A DNA stretch of 64,000 nucleotides, from positions 1 to 64,000 of the forward strand of contig JAJFFC010000020.1 in assembly GCA_021776795.1 (NCBI GenBank), written 5' to 3'. The translations under genes and the position numbers were made by a program. Origin of the DNA: Planctomycetota bacterium (GTDB lineage Bacteria > Planctomycetota > UBA1135). This document shows, piece after piece, positions 1-7,963 of this stretch. Positions within the stretch are counted from its first letter, which is position 1. Each line of letters starts with the position of its first letter. The notes below the pieces were generated by a model. It saw only the letters and a program-made list of their open reading frames with translations, was not told the origin of the DNA and ran no database searches.

Positions 1-1
1 T

Positions 2-214
2 CTTCTGCCGAGTCCGGTTCTTTGGGCAACCCAGGGTCAGGCAGGGCTGCGAGGAGTTCTTGATGCAACAGGGAAAGCTGATATTCAATTCCGCATACCC
101 TTAGCGCCGAACTTGGTAGGTGAAAACCTTTACGCGGTGGCTTTGGTAGAAGACGCGAGTGGTCAGGACGGTATCTTGACTCGAAGTACAATTGCTATGA
201 TTGATGTGAGATGA
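2..214 (+). CDS. C-terminal end of a secreted protein (partial)
   Basis: The frame is open from the window edge to a TGA at 212-214 and gives the last 70 residues of a larger protein. The segment is beta-rich: a run like VLDATGKADIQFRIP is followed by a strand ending in LYAVALVED. This resembles the C-terminal all-beta domain of two other exported proteins in the window (17426-18412 and 39325-40668), where a small-residue turn leads into a strand ending in P and then a strand containing VWFQALD or LHVQAVD. I infer an exported protein carrying this terminal domain. Nothing can be said about its upstream part. Confidence 0.6.
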   Translation, partial: LLPSPVLWATQGQAGLRGVLDATGKADIQFRIPLAPNLVGENLYAVALVEDASGQDGILTRSTIAMIDVR

Positions 215-303
215 GTATTTTGGATTCGATTTCCCCATCCTCTTAAATGAAAGCGGAGCGGGCAATAGGGGCCAGTATTTGCTGATTCGACCAAGACCCT
301 CCC

Positions 304-1122
304 GTGATATTTTTTGTGCAGCGCTACACGATTACTTTTTCCAGGCCCAAGGCGGCCTCTCTCTTTCTTGGTCTCATCCTCTGTATTTGTGGTTTTATCC
401 TTGCCCAACATTTGGTCAAGCTCGAAGAATCGCAAAATCATATAGCCGAGGAGCGTCTGGCTGCCACAGAGTTTGTTGGTGACACTGCCGCCTTTGGGTT
501 CACAAATCATTCATTTCAATTTATCCATGCTCCGAATACCGGAAGGCTGTATGTCACTCGCGTTTCGGCAGCAGAGACGGAATCTTGGGAATACTTAATG
601 AGTGATTTGCTCGATTCGGGGGTTCAATCGGTAAAAATGCTTGCTGGGCGTCCGCGTGAACTCTTTTTTGCCGCGCGAAACCTCTCGCTTGGAACGGGCT
701 TGCTTTTGCACTGTGATTTTGGGTGGAATGGTGAGAGCCCAACATTTTCGTTTTCAACCCTATTGGAAAGCAGTGAAATCGGAGATGTGACTGGGATTTC
801 TGATATTTCGGCGGCAAATAATGCCATCGCCATGCTCGACTACACCAACGCGAAACTTTGGTATGTCGATAGGACAAATGGCACTCTTACTCTTGCTGCC
901 TCGAGTGAAAATGTGCCCGACATGGTTGATTTCCAAGGCTTACGCTCTGGACCCATTTGGGCGGCAAATAACAAGGATGTGACTGGAGCCTTTCACTGGC
1001 TTGGCCGTTCACAGAACATGCAGCTCCTGCAGTTGGGATTCGAAGAGTTTCTGAACCTTCGAGATTTCGGAGCCGATGGCTCAATGGAAGTCGCGGAGCT
1101 CACTGGAATAATCGACTTCTAG
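304..1122 (+). CDS. Membrane-anchored protein of unknown function
   Basis: I do not recognise this 272-residue protein. It starts at a GTG and has one hydrophobic segment at about residues 17-36 behind a short basic N-terminus, so it is probably anchored in the membrane with its bulk outside the cytoplasm. The rest is rich in beta strands with repeated aromatic or acidic turns (for example AMLDYTNAKLWYVDR), suggestive of a propeller-like fold, but no named domain is visible. No ATG start or Shine-Dalgarno sequence is apparent. It is followed by a remnant of a secreted-protein domain, so this area may have been rearranged. Confidence 0.55.
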   Translation: MIFFVQRYTITFSRPKAASLFLGLILCICGFILAQHLVKLEESQNHIAEERLAATEFVGDTAAFGFTNHSFQFIHAPNTGRLYVTRVSAAETESWEYLMSDLLDSGVQSVKMLAGRPRELFFAARNLSLGTGLLLHCDFGWNGESPTFSFSTLLESSEIGDVTGISDISAANNAIAMLDYTNAKLWYVDRTNGTLTLAASSENVPDMVDFQGLRSGPIWAANNKDVTGAFHWLGRSQNMQLLQLGFEEFLNLRDFGADGSMEVAELTGIIDF

Positions 1123-1139
1123 TTCAGCGCCGTTAGTCG

Positions 1140-1226
1140 ATGGCTGCCGACGGCAATGGCGTGGCTACGGTCACTCTTTCGATTCCAAATAACCCGGCAA
1201 TGATTGGTGCAGAGCGCTATCTCTGA
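1140..1226 (+). pseudogene. Remnant of the C-terminal beta domain of a secreted protein
   Basis: A 28-codon open stretch ending in TGA reads MAADGNGVATVTLSIP and then NNPAMIGAERYL. The pattern (small-residue turn, alternating strand ending in IP) matches the terminal domain of the partial protein at 2-214 and of the 17426-18412 protein. An in-frame TAG lies just upstream and no plausible gene start precedes it, so I read this as a decayed gene end rather than a small gene. The similarity was judged by eye. Confidence 0.35.
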
Positions 1227-1310
1227 GGGAAGATTAACCCCCCGCTTGCATGATTGCGGCGGGGGAGCGTAGCGTGGTGTATCCGAGGGCTTCTAGTCCC
1301 GCATGCGCAT

Positions 1311-2732
1311 ATGACTTCCCATTCTTTTCCAGCAGCCTGTCAACAATGTGGACAGGAGTACCGCGTTCCTGATCCTGAACAAAACTATTCTTGTCGAGAC
1401 TGCGAAGGCACCGTCCTTGCAGTAGAGGAAACCTCTGCTGAGCGATGCCCTTCCTGTGAAGAACCATTAGAAGCTGGGCAGGCATTTTGTCCGGCCTGCG
1501 GCGAAGGGGTCGGGGAAGATCAGGAAGAGGTTCCAGGCAAGAGCAAGGAACGGCGTCGGCAAGCTTCCCGGCAACTGGTGAAGGCCTTTGGATTCCTCAA
1601 GTTGCTGCGGGTGTTCTTCCTCCTTGGAGTTTTCATCAGTCTGCTTGCCATGGCAGGCACACTTTTTTTGGTCAAGGAAAACATTTTCCCTTTGTGGATG
1701 GTGTATTTAGTGTTCCTCATGCACCTCGGAATCGCATGCGTCAAATTCATTGGCGCGCGGATGGTGTTCTATCGTCCACTATTTTGGAGTGTTCTGTTGG
1801 CAGGCTTAGTCACTTTGGCGCGGACCATTGATGCAGCACAGAATGACTTCAGCCCGGTGTGGACAGTGGGCGGTTTGATTTGGGCGGGTTTGTTCTGGGC
1901 GCTGGTACCCGCAACCGCGCGTGTGCGGCGGCTGATTGAAGAGAACCCCGATCTTCATATTGCGCGCATGATTACCGGATCAACACGGCGCTCCTCTGGC
2001 CTCAGCGGAAAAGAATTGCTCGCAGATCAGAAGCTTGCCGAGCGCCGCGCTTGGCGAAAGTCCCTCATGATTTGTGGTGGCGGCGCCGTGGTGTCCTTGC
2101 TCATGCTGTTCACCACCATTTCTCAATTTCATCGGCCCGGCTTCGAGAAGGTTTGGGAGAATTTCCAAAGCGATTGGGAAAGCGGTGATCCGGGCAAAGT
2201 TGCCAGCTGGTTCCCTTTTGCGCAACGGGCAGAGGAGCAAGAAAACCTGATGGCGATTGCCAAGGACCGCAACTGGGGCGACGACTGGCCTCCATTGGAA
2301 GACGCTGTCATGACCTTCGACGAAATGGAGTCCAGGGAGTATGGGCGACAACGGGTAGAAGCGGACATCCCAACTGGCCAGGGTACCTGGATGTGGGCTT
2401 CTCAAGAGCAAGAGTGGGAATTACAATCATTCACGCTTCCGCCGCCAGACTTTGAGCGCATCGAGAAAGAATGGGTGGAGGGCTGGAACCGCTCAGACTA
2501 CACCGCCCTTGCGCGCTACTTCGTCAACCCGGAGCGCTCCGAAGGAAGCTTGCAACGAATGGCGAGCCGGAGGGACTGGAGTTCTCTACCCCGTGTCATG
2601 GATGCGACAGTAGAAGGAACGGGGTCGATTCGTAAGTTGGAACTGAATACCAATGCCGGCATGGTGGTGGTCAGTTTCCGCCTGGTCGACAACCTCTGGG
2701 TCGCTGCCAGTGTGAAGCCTCCGAAATCGTGA
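1311..2732 (+). CDS. Double zinc-ribbon multi-pass membrane protein
   Basis: The protein has 473 residues from the ATG at 1311; an upstream in-frame start at 1254 exists but adds only a non-conserved-looking extension. Two zinc ribbons open the protein, with cysteines at about 10/13/28/31 and 46/49/60/63. A charged linker (KERRR) follows, then four or so membrane helices between about residues 98 and 212, a further helix at about 262-282, and a C-terminal soluble part with two similar segments (EKVWENFQSDWESGD and ERIEKEWVEGWNRSD), which look like a duplicated domain. Function is unknown. It overlaps the next gene by 4 nt, and both begin with zinc ribbons, so they are probably co-translated and may act together at the membrane. 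Confidence 0.75.
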   Translation: MTSHSFPAACQQCGQEYRVPDPEQNYSCRDCEGTVLAVEETSAERCPSCEEPLEAGQAFCPACGEGVGEDQEEVPGKSKERRRQASRQLVKAFGFLKLLRVFFLLGVFISLLAMAGTLFLVKENIFPLWMVYLVFLMHLGIACVKFIGARMVFYRPLFWSVLLAGLVTLARTIDAAQNDFSPVWTVGGLIWAGLFWALVPATARVRRLIEENPDLHIARMITGSTRRSSGLSGKELLADQKLAERRAWRKSLMICGGGAVVSLLMLFTTISQFHRPGFEKVWENFQSDWESGDPGKVASWFPFAQRAEEQENLMAIAKDRNWGDDWPPLEDAVMTFDEMESREYGRQRVEADIPTGQGTWMWASQEQEWELQSFTLPPPDFERIEKEWVEGWNRSDYTALARYFVNPERSEGSLQRMASRRDWSSLPRVMDATVEGTGSIRKLELNTNAGMVVVSFRLVDNLWVAASVKPPKS

Positions 2733-3472
2733 GCACGGAATCGATTGCGGGCGGCGGTTGCCGATTCTGTAAAGCGGAACTGCCGATCGGTGCAGGGTTT
2801 TGCCCTTCATGTGGGGCAGCCACTCGCCTCGGCCGCCAAAAGGTAAGCCAGGGTTTAATCCAGGAGGCGATACCAGCTCGCCGTGCCGCGATGTCCTTGG
2901 GCCTCATCTTCATCGGCGGAATTGCCTCACTGATTTTGAGCTATGAGATTGGCGACCCGTACGGATTTCTGGACGCTCTATTGATTGCTGTAGTCAGCCT
3001 GCCGGTACTGGCATTGCTTTCTTGGCCGCCACGTTCCCAATTGCTCGGCCCCCGTCCAAGCTGGAAGGGCACCCTCTTGGCGGTTCTGATGGGGGTCGGG
3101 TGCTACGCCGTAGCTTGGGCGTATGTCGCGGCACTGAACAGCCTATTCTCCTCCAGTCCAGATCAAGAATTACCCGTTCCGCCTGCATGGTGGACTGCCG
3201 TCATTGTTGCTCCATTGCTTGAGGAATGGATGTTCCGCGGTTTAGCCTGGGAGGCGGTGCGACGGATTGGTGGCGTGCGTCTGACCATCCTGGTCACCTC
3301 GACAATGTTCGCGCTCATGCATGGCCTCAATGGGGGTTTCTGGCTGGAGTTCCCGCACCGTTTGCTTGGCGGCTTGCTTCTTGGTGTGGTGCGCTGGCGA
3401 ACCGGGTCGATTTACCCGGCAGTTCTGACGCATGCGGTCTGGAACACACTCGCGGTCAGCATGGGTGAGTAG
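2729..3472 (+). CDS. CPBP-family intramembrane metalloprotease with N-terminal zinc ribbon
   Basis: This 247-residue protein starts at a GTG inside the stop region of the upstream gene (GTGA overlap). Residues 11-28 form a zinc ribbon (C11, C14, C25, C28). The remainder is a multi-helix membrane protein with the three motifs of the CPBP (Rce1/Abi) family: EEWMFR at 165-170, FALMH at 194-198 and HAVWN at 235-239, which supply the catalytic glutamates and metal ligands. Family members cleave prenylated proteins in eukaryotes; in bacteria many serve bacteriocin immunity or anti-sigma processing. The substrate here is unknown. The shared ribbon with the overlapping upstream gene suggests a common partner. 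Confidence 0.88.
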   Translation: MSTESIAGGGCRFCKAELPIGAGFCPSCGAATRLGRQKVSQGLIQEAIPARRAAMSLGLIFIGGIASLILSYEIGDPYGFLDALLIAVVSLPVLALLSWPPRSQLLGPRPSWKGTLLAVLMGVGCYAVAWAYVAALNSLFSSSPDQELPVPPAWWTAVIVAPLLEEWMFRGLAWEAVRRIGGVRLTILVTSTMFALMHGLNGGFWLEFPHRLLGGLLLGVVRWRTGSIYPAVLTHAVWNTLAVSMGE

Positions 3473-3503
3473 CGGCATGACCCACGCCTTTTGAGAAGTA
3501 GGG

Positions 3504-3746
3504 TTGAGTGTAAACACCCTAGAGGAAGTCGAGCCCAGAGATCATCAATGGCCCCCTGCGCCTGCTCCGCAACGACGCTGGCTTACCAGTGGCAAAGGCT
3601 ACCTTTCTTCAGAGCAACCCTTTGCGCATTTTGCGGTTGCGGACGGTGCAGAAGCTACCGCCCTCGAAATTGTGTGGCCAGACGGATTCCGACAACAACT
3701 GCCCGCACCAGCGATGCAGCAGCATCTGGTCGTCACGCGGAAATAG
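3504..3746 (+). pseudogene. Orphan ASPIC/UnbV domain fragment
   Basis: The frame is open from 3495 to a TAG at 3744-3746 and encodes about 80 residues. The last 55 match the end of the ASPIC/UnbV domain that closes VCBS/FG-GAP (CRTAC1-like) proteins: GKGYLSSEQPFAHFAV, then LEIVWPDGFRQQL and QQHLVV. No VCBS repeats or signal peptide precede it, and the region upstream belongs to the CPBP gene. It is therefore a detached gene end, probably left after deletion. It is not the tail of the VCBS gene at 61461, which runs off the other end of the window. Confidence 0.65.
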
Positions 3747-3756
3747 TCCTTTCTGA

Positions 3757-5337
3757 CTAAAACTCCACCGCGCATTGCCACTCGACGCCGTCGAGAGCCA
3801 GCAGTGCTTTACTCAACTCTCCATTAGGCTCGTGATCGAGCTGTACTGCATTGAAGGCCATGCCCAGTTCTTCGTCGCGGCCAAGCGCGAGGTCTGCCAC
3901 GTTGAGGTTGTGCTCGGCAAGGACGCTAGTGATTGCGGCAAGGCGACCTGGTTGATCTAGGTTGCGCACGAAAAGCATCCAATCTTTGAGTTCGGTTTCA
4001 AAATAGAAGCGGTTGACTTGCACCAACTTCGGTTTGTCATGGCCGATGACTGATCCGGCGAGTACATGTATACCGCCGCCAGCTTCTACGCAGACCTTTA
4101 ATAGGCCGGCGAAGCCAACGGTGTCGGTTCCCTGCACTTCCACAATGCGGTAGCCATTCTCCTTGGCGATGGACATGGCGTTGACCAGATTCACATTGCG
4201 ACTGAGAAGCACCTGCAGGAAGCCATGAAGTACCGCAGCATGGACCGCTTGTTTGGGCAGGTCCAATAAATCTCCCGAGCATTCCATGGAGATTTCGGTG
4301 ACCGGGCCAGTGAGGAGCTTGGCATGTAAACGGCCGAGAGATTCACCCAGTCTGAGCCATGGCGTGAGGCGGGTAGCCATCGGGCCTTCGACACTAAAGG
4401 AGTTGACCGCATTGCGAATGGCGCCTTCATTGAGGTAGGCATTGATTTGCTCAGCAATGCGTACCGCAACCTTCTCTTGCGCCTCGCCTGTGCTCGCGCC
4501 AAGGTGTGGCGTGCAAATCACTTTGGCATGGGATCGAAGTGGCGATTCCTTTGGCAGTGGCTCATGCTCATAGACATCGAGTGCGGCACCGGCCAAGTGA
4601 TTGGCGTCGAGGCTTTCGAGCATGGCGGCTTCATCGACCAACCCTCCACGCGCTGCATTGACGATGCGCACGCCAGGTTTCATGGCGGCAAGAACCTCGG
4701 CATTGATGAGGTGGCGTGTGCGATCGGTCAGCGGCGTGTGCAGGCTCACAAAATCGACTTGGGGCCAGATGTCTTCCAGCTCCAGCAGTTCGATTCCCAG
4801 GCCATCAGCAACCTCCGGCGGCAAGAAGGGGTCATAGCCCAATACCTGCATGCCGAATCCCTTGAGGCGCGCGGCCACTGCCTGACCAATGCGGCCGAGT
4901 CCAATCACGCCGACAGTTTTGTCGACGAGTTCGACGCCCATTAAACCCTTCTTCGACCACTCTCCAGCGCGCATGCGTGCTTGCGCTTCTGGGATATTGC
5001 GACACATACTTAGCAGCAAACTCACCGCATGTTCTGCAGCCGAGAGCGTGTTCTCGCCCGGTGCGTTCATGACCAAGATGCCACGTTCGGTTGCGGCTTC
5101 GACATCAATGTTGTCGACGCCCGAACCGGCGCGACCGATGACTCTCAGTAGGGGGGCCGCGTCCATCATGGCGGCATCGACGGTGGTTGCGGAGCGGACG
5201 ACTAAGCCGACGGCATCGGCGATAGCCGCGATCTTTTCGTCATGTGGCAAGCCAGGACGATTGTCTACGGTCATGCCACCCTTCTCGAGAAGGGCGACGC
5301 ATTCTTCCGCGACCTTGTCGGCGAGCAGAACCTTCAC
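3757..5337 (-). CDS. serA: D-3-phosphoglycerate dehydrogenase
   Basis: This 526-residue protein oxidises 3-phosphoglycerate to 3-phosphohydroxypyruvate with NAD+, the first step of serine synthesis. The Rossmann motif GLGRIG is at 146-151, and the catalytic set is R230 (NAAR), E259 (EHEP) and H278 (TPHLG). An intervening domain spans about 310-450 and a C-terminal ACT domain starts near 452, so it is the long form of the enzyme, which is commonly subject to allosteric control by serine. Its ATG overlaps the stop of the upstream aminotransferase gene by 4 nt. It is the last gene of a three-gene serine operon read on the minus strand. Confidence 0.95.
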   Translation of the reverse strand: MKVLLADKVAEECVALLEKGGMTVDNRPGLPHDEKIAAIADAVGLVVRSATTVDAAMMDAAPLLRVIGRAGSGVDNIDVEAATERGILVMNAPGENTLSAAEHAVSLLLSMCRNIPEAQARMRAGEWSKKGLMGVELVDKTVGVIGLGRIGQAVAARLKGFGMQVLGYDPFLPPEVADGLGIELLELEDIWPQVDFVSLHTPLTDRTRHLINAEVLAAMKPGVRIVNAARGGLVDEAAMLESLDANHLAGAALDVYEHEPLPKESPLRSHAKVICTPHLGASTGEAQEKVAVRIAEQINAYLNEGAIRNAVNSFSVEGPMATRLTPWLRLGESLGRLHAKLLTGPVTEISMECSGDLLDLPKQAVHAAVLHGFLQVLLSRNVNLVNAMSIAKENGYRIVEVQGTDTVGFAGLLKVCVEAGGGIHVLAGSVIGHDKPKLVQVNRFYFETELKDWMLFVRNLDQPGRLAAITSVLAEHNLNVADLALGRDEELGMAFNAVQLDHEPNGELSKALLALDGVEWQCAVEF

Positions 5338-6422
5338 GACTGCACCTCGGCGTTGAGCGCAGCATCGAACCGCTGCAGCAAATCTTGCAAATCATCCATG
5401 GTGTGTTCGCCCATATGGCCAATGCGAAAGGTTTGGCCTTTGAGGTCTCCATAGCCGTTGGAAACCAGAATCCCTTGTGCTTTGAGTGCGTTGAGCGCAG
5501 GAACAAAATCAGGACCTTCGCCGCGGGCGAGGCAACTCACGGTGTTCGAGCGATTGCCTTCCTGCGGAAAGGGGAGCCAGCCATGACCAGCCGCCCATTG
5601 ACGAGTCATTGCGGCCATTTCGCTGTGCCGTCGCCAACGATTCTCCAAGCCTTCCTGTTCAATGCGCGCGAGTTGAGCAACAAGGGCATAAAGGTGAGCG
5701 GTGGAAGGCGTAGTTGGCGATTGCTCTTTCTCATTGCCCTTCGCCAAGCGCAGGAAGTCCAGCACCCAACCGCGGTTTTCTACCTCGGCGGCACGTTGCA
5801 TGGCGCGTGGACTGACTGCGGCAATCGCCATGCCTGCAGGTAGGGCCAAACACTTTTGCAGGCCGAACAGGCAGACATCGAGCTGCCAGTCGTCGACACG
5901 CACCTCGGCACCGGCCATCGAGCTCACCGCGTCCACGCAAAGAAGGGTGTTTGGATAATCCTGCAGCACCTCAGCCAGAGGCGGCAAGGGAGTCACGGTG
6001 CCGGTACTGGTTTCATTGTGCACCACGGTCACGATGTCATAACTCTTGCCTTCGGCATTTGCCGCTTCGAGGGCGGCGCGAAGGCAATCGGCGTCGATGC
6101 CCTGTCCCCACGGAACATCTACTGCCACGGCCTGCTTGCCATTGCTCTTGGCAATCTCGAACCAGCGATTGCTGAAGGCGCCATTGACCACATGTAAGCT
6201 GTGCTCATGCACCAAGTTGCGCACGGCAGCTTCCATCATGGCCGAGGCTGGCGCAGTCAGCATGAACACTTCATGCTGGGTGAACATGAGGCGGCCTAAG
6301 CCTGCGCGCGCGGCGGCCCACAGCTCGGCACACTCGGGAGTGCGATGGCCAATGGCAGGGCGCGCCATTTCGGCGAGAATGTCGGGGTGAACTTGCGTCG
6401 GGCCAGGAATGAATAGTTTCAT
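5334..6422 (-). CDS. Class V aminotransferase, probable phosphoserine aminotransferase
   Basis: This 362-residue fold-type I PLP enzyme has the class V pattern of alanine-glyoxylate/serine-pyruvate aminotransferases: FIPGPTQVHP at the N-terminus, DAVSS at about 164-168 and the PLP lysine K190 in FGLQKCLALP. It is not a canonical SerC by sequence. Because it sits between a phosphoserine phosphatase and SerA with 4-nt overlaps on both sides, I infer that it transaminates 3-phosphohydroxypyruvate to phosphoserine, as related class V enzymes do in some archaea and bacteria. Serine-glyoxylate or alanine-glyoxylate aminotransferase activity is the alternative. Confidence 0.87.
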   Translation of the reverse strand: MKLFIPGPTQVHPDILAEMARPAIGHRTPECAELWAAARAGLGRLMFTQHEVFMLTAPASAMMEAAVRNLVHEHSLHVVNGAFSNRWFEIAKSNGKQAVAVDVPWGQGIDADCLRAALEAANAEGKSYDIVTVVHNETSTGTVTPLPPLAEVLQDYPNTLLCVDAVSSMAGAEVRVDDWQLDVCLFGLQKCLALPAGMAIAAVSPRAMQRAAEVENRGWVLDFLRLAKGNEKEQSPTTPSTAHLYALVAQLARIEQEGLENRWRRHSEMAAMTRQWAAGHGWLPFPQEGNRSNTVSCLARGEGPDFVPALNALKAQGILVSNGYGDLKGQTFRIGHMGEHTMDDLQDLLQRFDAALNAEVQS

Positions 6423-7099
6423 CGGGCTAGGGCGATGGGTAGGAGAGGAGCGAGGGACGGTTGCTCGAGAAAGAGCGGAGCCTGTTGGCGAATGCGGTCG
6501 CGGCAGACAAAGCCGCCAAACCCCACGAACAGCCCAATGTTGGCGGAAGCTTCTAAATCAGAAGCTCCATCACCAAGCAGCATGGCTCGTTGCGGATCCA
6601 TGCCAAGCTCACGACAAACTTGGGCGATGATTTCTGGCTTGCCACCGTCACGTGCCAAGGGGTGAGCGCAGGCGACATCGATGGCTTCTTCTAGCGATAA
6701 GCTTGCGCGCGGAAACGGTACAGCGTGAATCGCGTCCTCGGCAAAGCCAAGTCTTTGTGCGAAGGGCGATACCGCGGGTTCTAAACCACCAGAAATCACC
6801 TGGCAGATTACCCTGTTCGCTTGCAGTTTGGCGATGACCTCGGCGGCGTCGGGCAAGCGATGTTGCCAATACAAATCCACTACGCGCTCGAGGTCTTCTG
6901 CGCTAGGAGCAATGGCTTCGAGACGCTTGCGAAACACCGCATTTAAGGGAATCTCGCCCGCCATGGCCGCCGCAGTCAGTGCAGACACATCGACGCCACG
7001 CAGAGCGGCAAGCTCGTCGATGCCTTCAATCGATGCGAGTGTAGAGTCGCAGTCGAAGAAGACGATTTCGGCACCGGGCCAGCCTTCGGGGAGGCTCAC
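6419..7099 (-). CDS. serB: Phosphoserine phosphatase (HAD family)
   Basis: The GTG at 7099-7097 gives a 226-residue protein. A longer in-frame extension reaches 7612 but runs antisense to the ABC ATPase gene, so I reject it. HAD motifs are present: DCDST at 16-20 (nucleophile D16, acid/base D18), SGG at 103-105, K154 and GDGASD at 176-181. The cap segment after motif I fits the phosphoserine phosphatase subfamily. It hydrolyses phosphoserine to serine. The gene leads the serine operon and overlaps the aminotransferase by 4 nt (ATGA), so all three steps are translationally coupled. The promoter should lie in the 93-nt gap shared with the divergent ABC gene. Confidence 0.92.
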   Translation of the reverse strand: MSLPEGWPGAEIVFFDCDSTLASIEGIDELAALRGVDVSALTAAAMAGEIPLNAVFRKRLEAIAPSAEDLERVVDLYWQHRLPDAAEVIAKLQANRVICQVISGGLEPAVSPFAQRLGFAEDAIHAVPFPRASLSLEEAIDVACAHPLARDGGKPEIIAQVCRELGMDPQRAMLLGDGASDLEASANIGLFVGFGGFVCRDRIRQQAPLFLEQPSLAPLLPIALAR

Positions 7100-7122
7100 G
7101 TGAAAAAGAATAGCAGGGCCAC

Positions 7123-7185
7123 AGGCAGGGCGTCGGGCCAGCGAGTAATCTGCCCGTTGCGGGCGGCCTAGGCGCTGCCCTGCCT
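7123..7185 (+). promoter_or_regulatory. Inverted repeat in the leader of the ABC transporter operon
   Basis: A 9-bp perfect inverted repeat (AGGCAGGGC at 7123-7131, GCCCTGCCT at 7177-7185) encloses a smaller hairpin (GCCCG-TTG-CGGGC at 7152-7164). The right arm ends 7 nt before the ATG at 7193. It could fold in the mRNA over the ribosome site or act as an operator between the divergent serB and ABC genes. Function is inferred only. Confidence 0.35.
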
Positions 7186-7192
7186 CCCTCTT

Positions 7193-7963
7193 ATGGAATA
7201 TGCTCTGCAAAGCTTCGAACTGACCCGCAACTTTGGTTCCTTCTGTGCCGTCGATCAGGTGGACCTCAAGGTGGAGAGGGGGGCTTTCTATGGATTCCTC
7301 GGGCCAAACGGCGCCGGTAAATCCACCACGATCAAGATGTTGACTGGGCTGTTGGCCCCAACCTCGGGTAGCATCTGGGTACTCGGGCAAGATCCGCGCA
7401 ATGCGGAAGAAGCCATGGTCATGAAGAGTCGCATCGGCGTGGTCCCGGAAGATCTCGCGCTTTTCGACAACCTGACCGCCGCGGAATACCTGACCTTTGT
7501 AGGCCGCATGCACTTGATCCCACAAGGGGTTTTGCAGAGCCGGATTGAAGAGCTTTTGGCGCTGCTGGATTTGGCTAAAGACGGCAGCAAGCTCACGATT
7601 GAATATTCGCACGGCATGAAGAAGAAATTGGCTTTGGCTGCCGCCCTGTTGCCGGACCCAGACCTTTTGTTCCTAGACGAACCTTTTGAAGGAGTCGACG
7701 CGGTGGCCTCGCGCATCATTCGTAAGTTGTTGACCAACTTTATGCATCGTGGCTCCACGATCTTTTTGACCTCGCATGTTCTGGAAATCGTCGAGCGCCT
7801 GTGCACACACGTCGGCATTATTGTGAGCGGAAAATTAGTCGAACAAGCTCCGATGGCAGAGTTGGGTAGCGGCGGAACGCTGGAGCAGCGCTTCCTTGAG
7901 GTGGTCGGCACCGATGCCGGGGAAACCCCTCAATTGAGTTGGCTCGGAGATGCCCAAGCGTGA
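7193..7963 (+). CDS. ABC transporter ATP-binding protein (ABC-2 exporter type)
   Basis: A 256-residue ATPase with Walker A GPNGAGKST at 37-45, Walker B LLFLDEP at 158-164 and the switch histidine in LTSH near residue 200. The signature motif is degenerate (YSHGM at 138-142 in place of LSGGQ), which is common in ABC-2 type ATPases. It should energise the membrane subunit encoded immediately downstream, which it overlaps by 4 nt (GTGA). The substrate is unknown; similar pairs export lipids, peptides or drugs. No substrate-binding protein is nearby, so export rather than uptake is likely. Confidence 0.92.
   Translation: MEYALQSFELTRNFGSFCAVDQVDLKVERGAFYGFLGPNGAGKSTTIKMLTGLLAPTSGSIWVLGQDPRNAEEAMVMKSRIGVVPEDLALFDNLTAAEYLTFVGRMHLIPQGVLQSRIEELLALLDLAKDGSKLTIEYSHGMKKKLALAAALLPDPDLLFLDEPFEGVDAVASRIIRKLLTNFMHRGSTIFLTSHVLEIVERLCTHVGIIVSGKLVEQAPMAELGSGGTLEQRFLEVVGTDAGETPQLSWLGDAQA

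Noticed and set aside
7100-7612. N-terminal extension of the phosphoserine phosphatase frame
   Set aside because: It runs antisense to the ABC ATPase gene, and HAD motif I lies just 16 residues after the GTG at 7099, as expected for the family.
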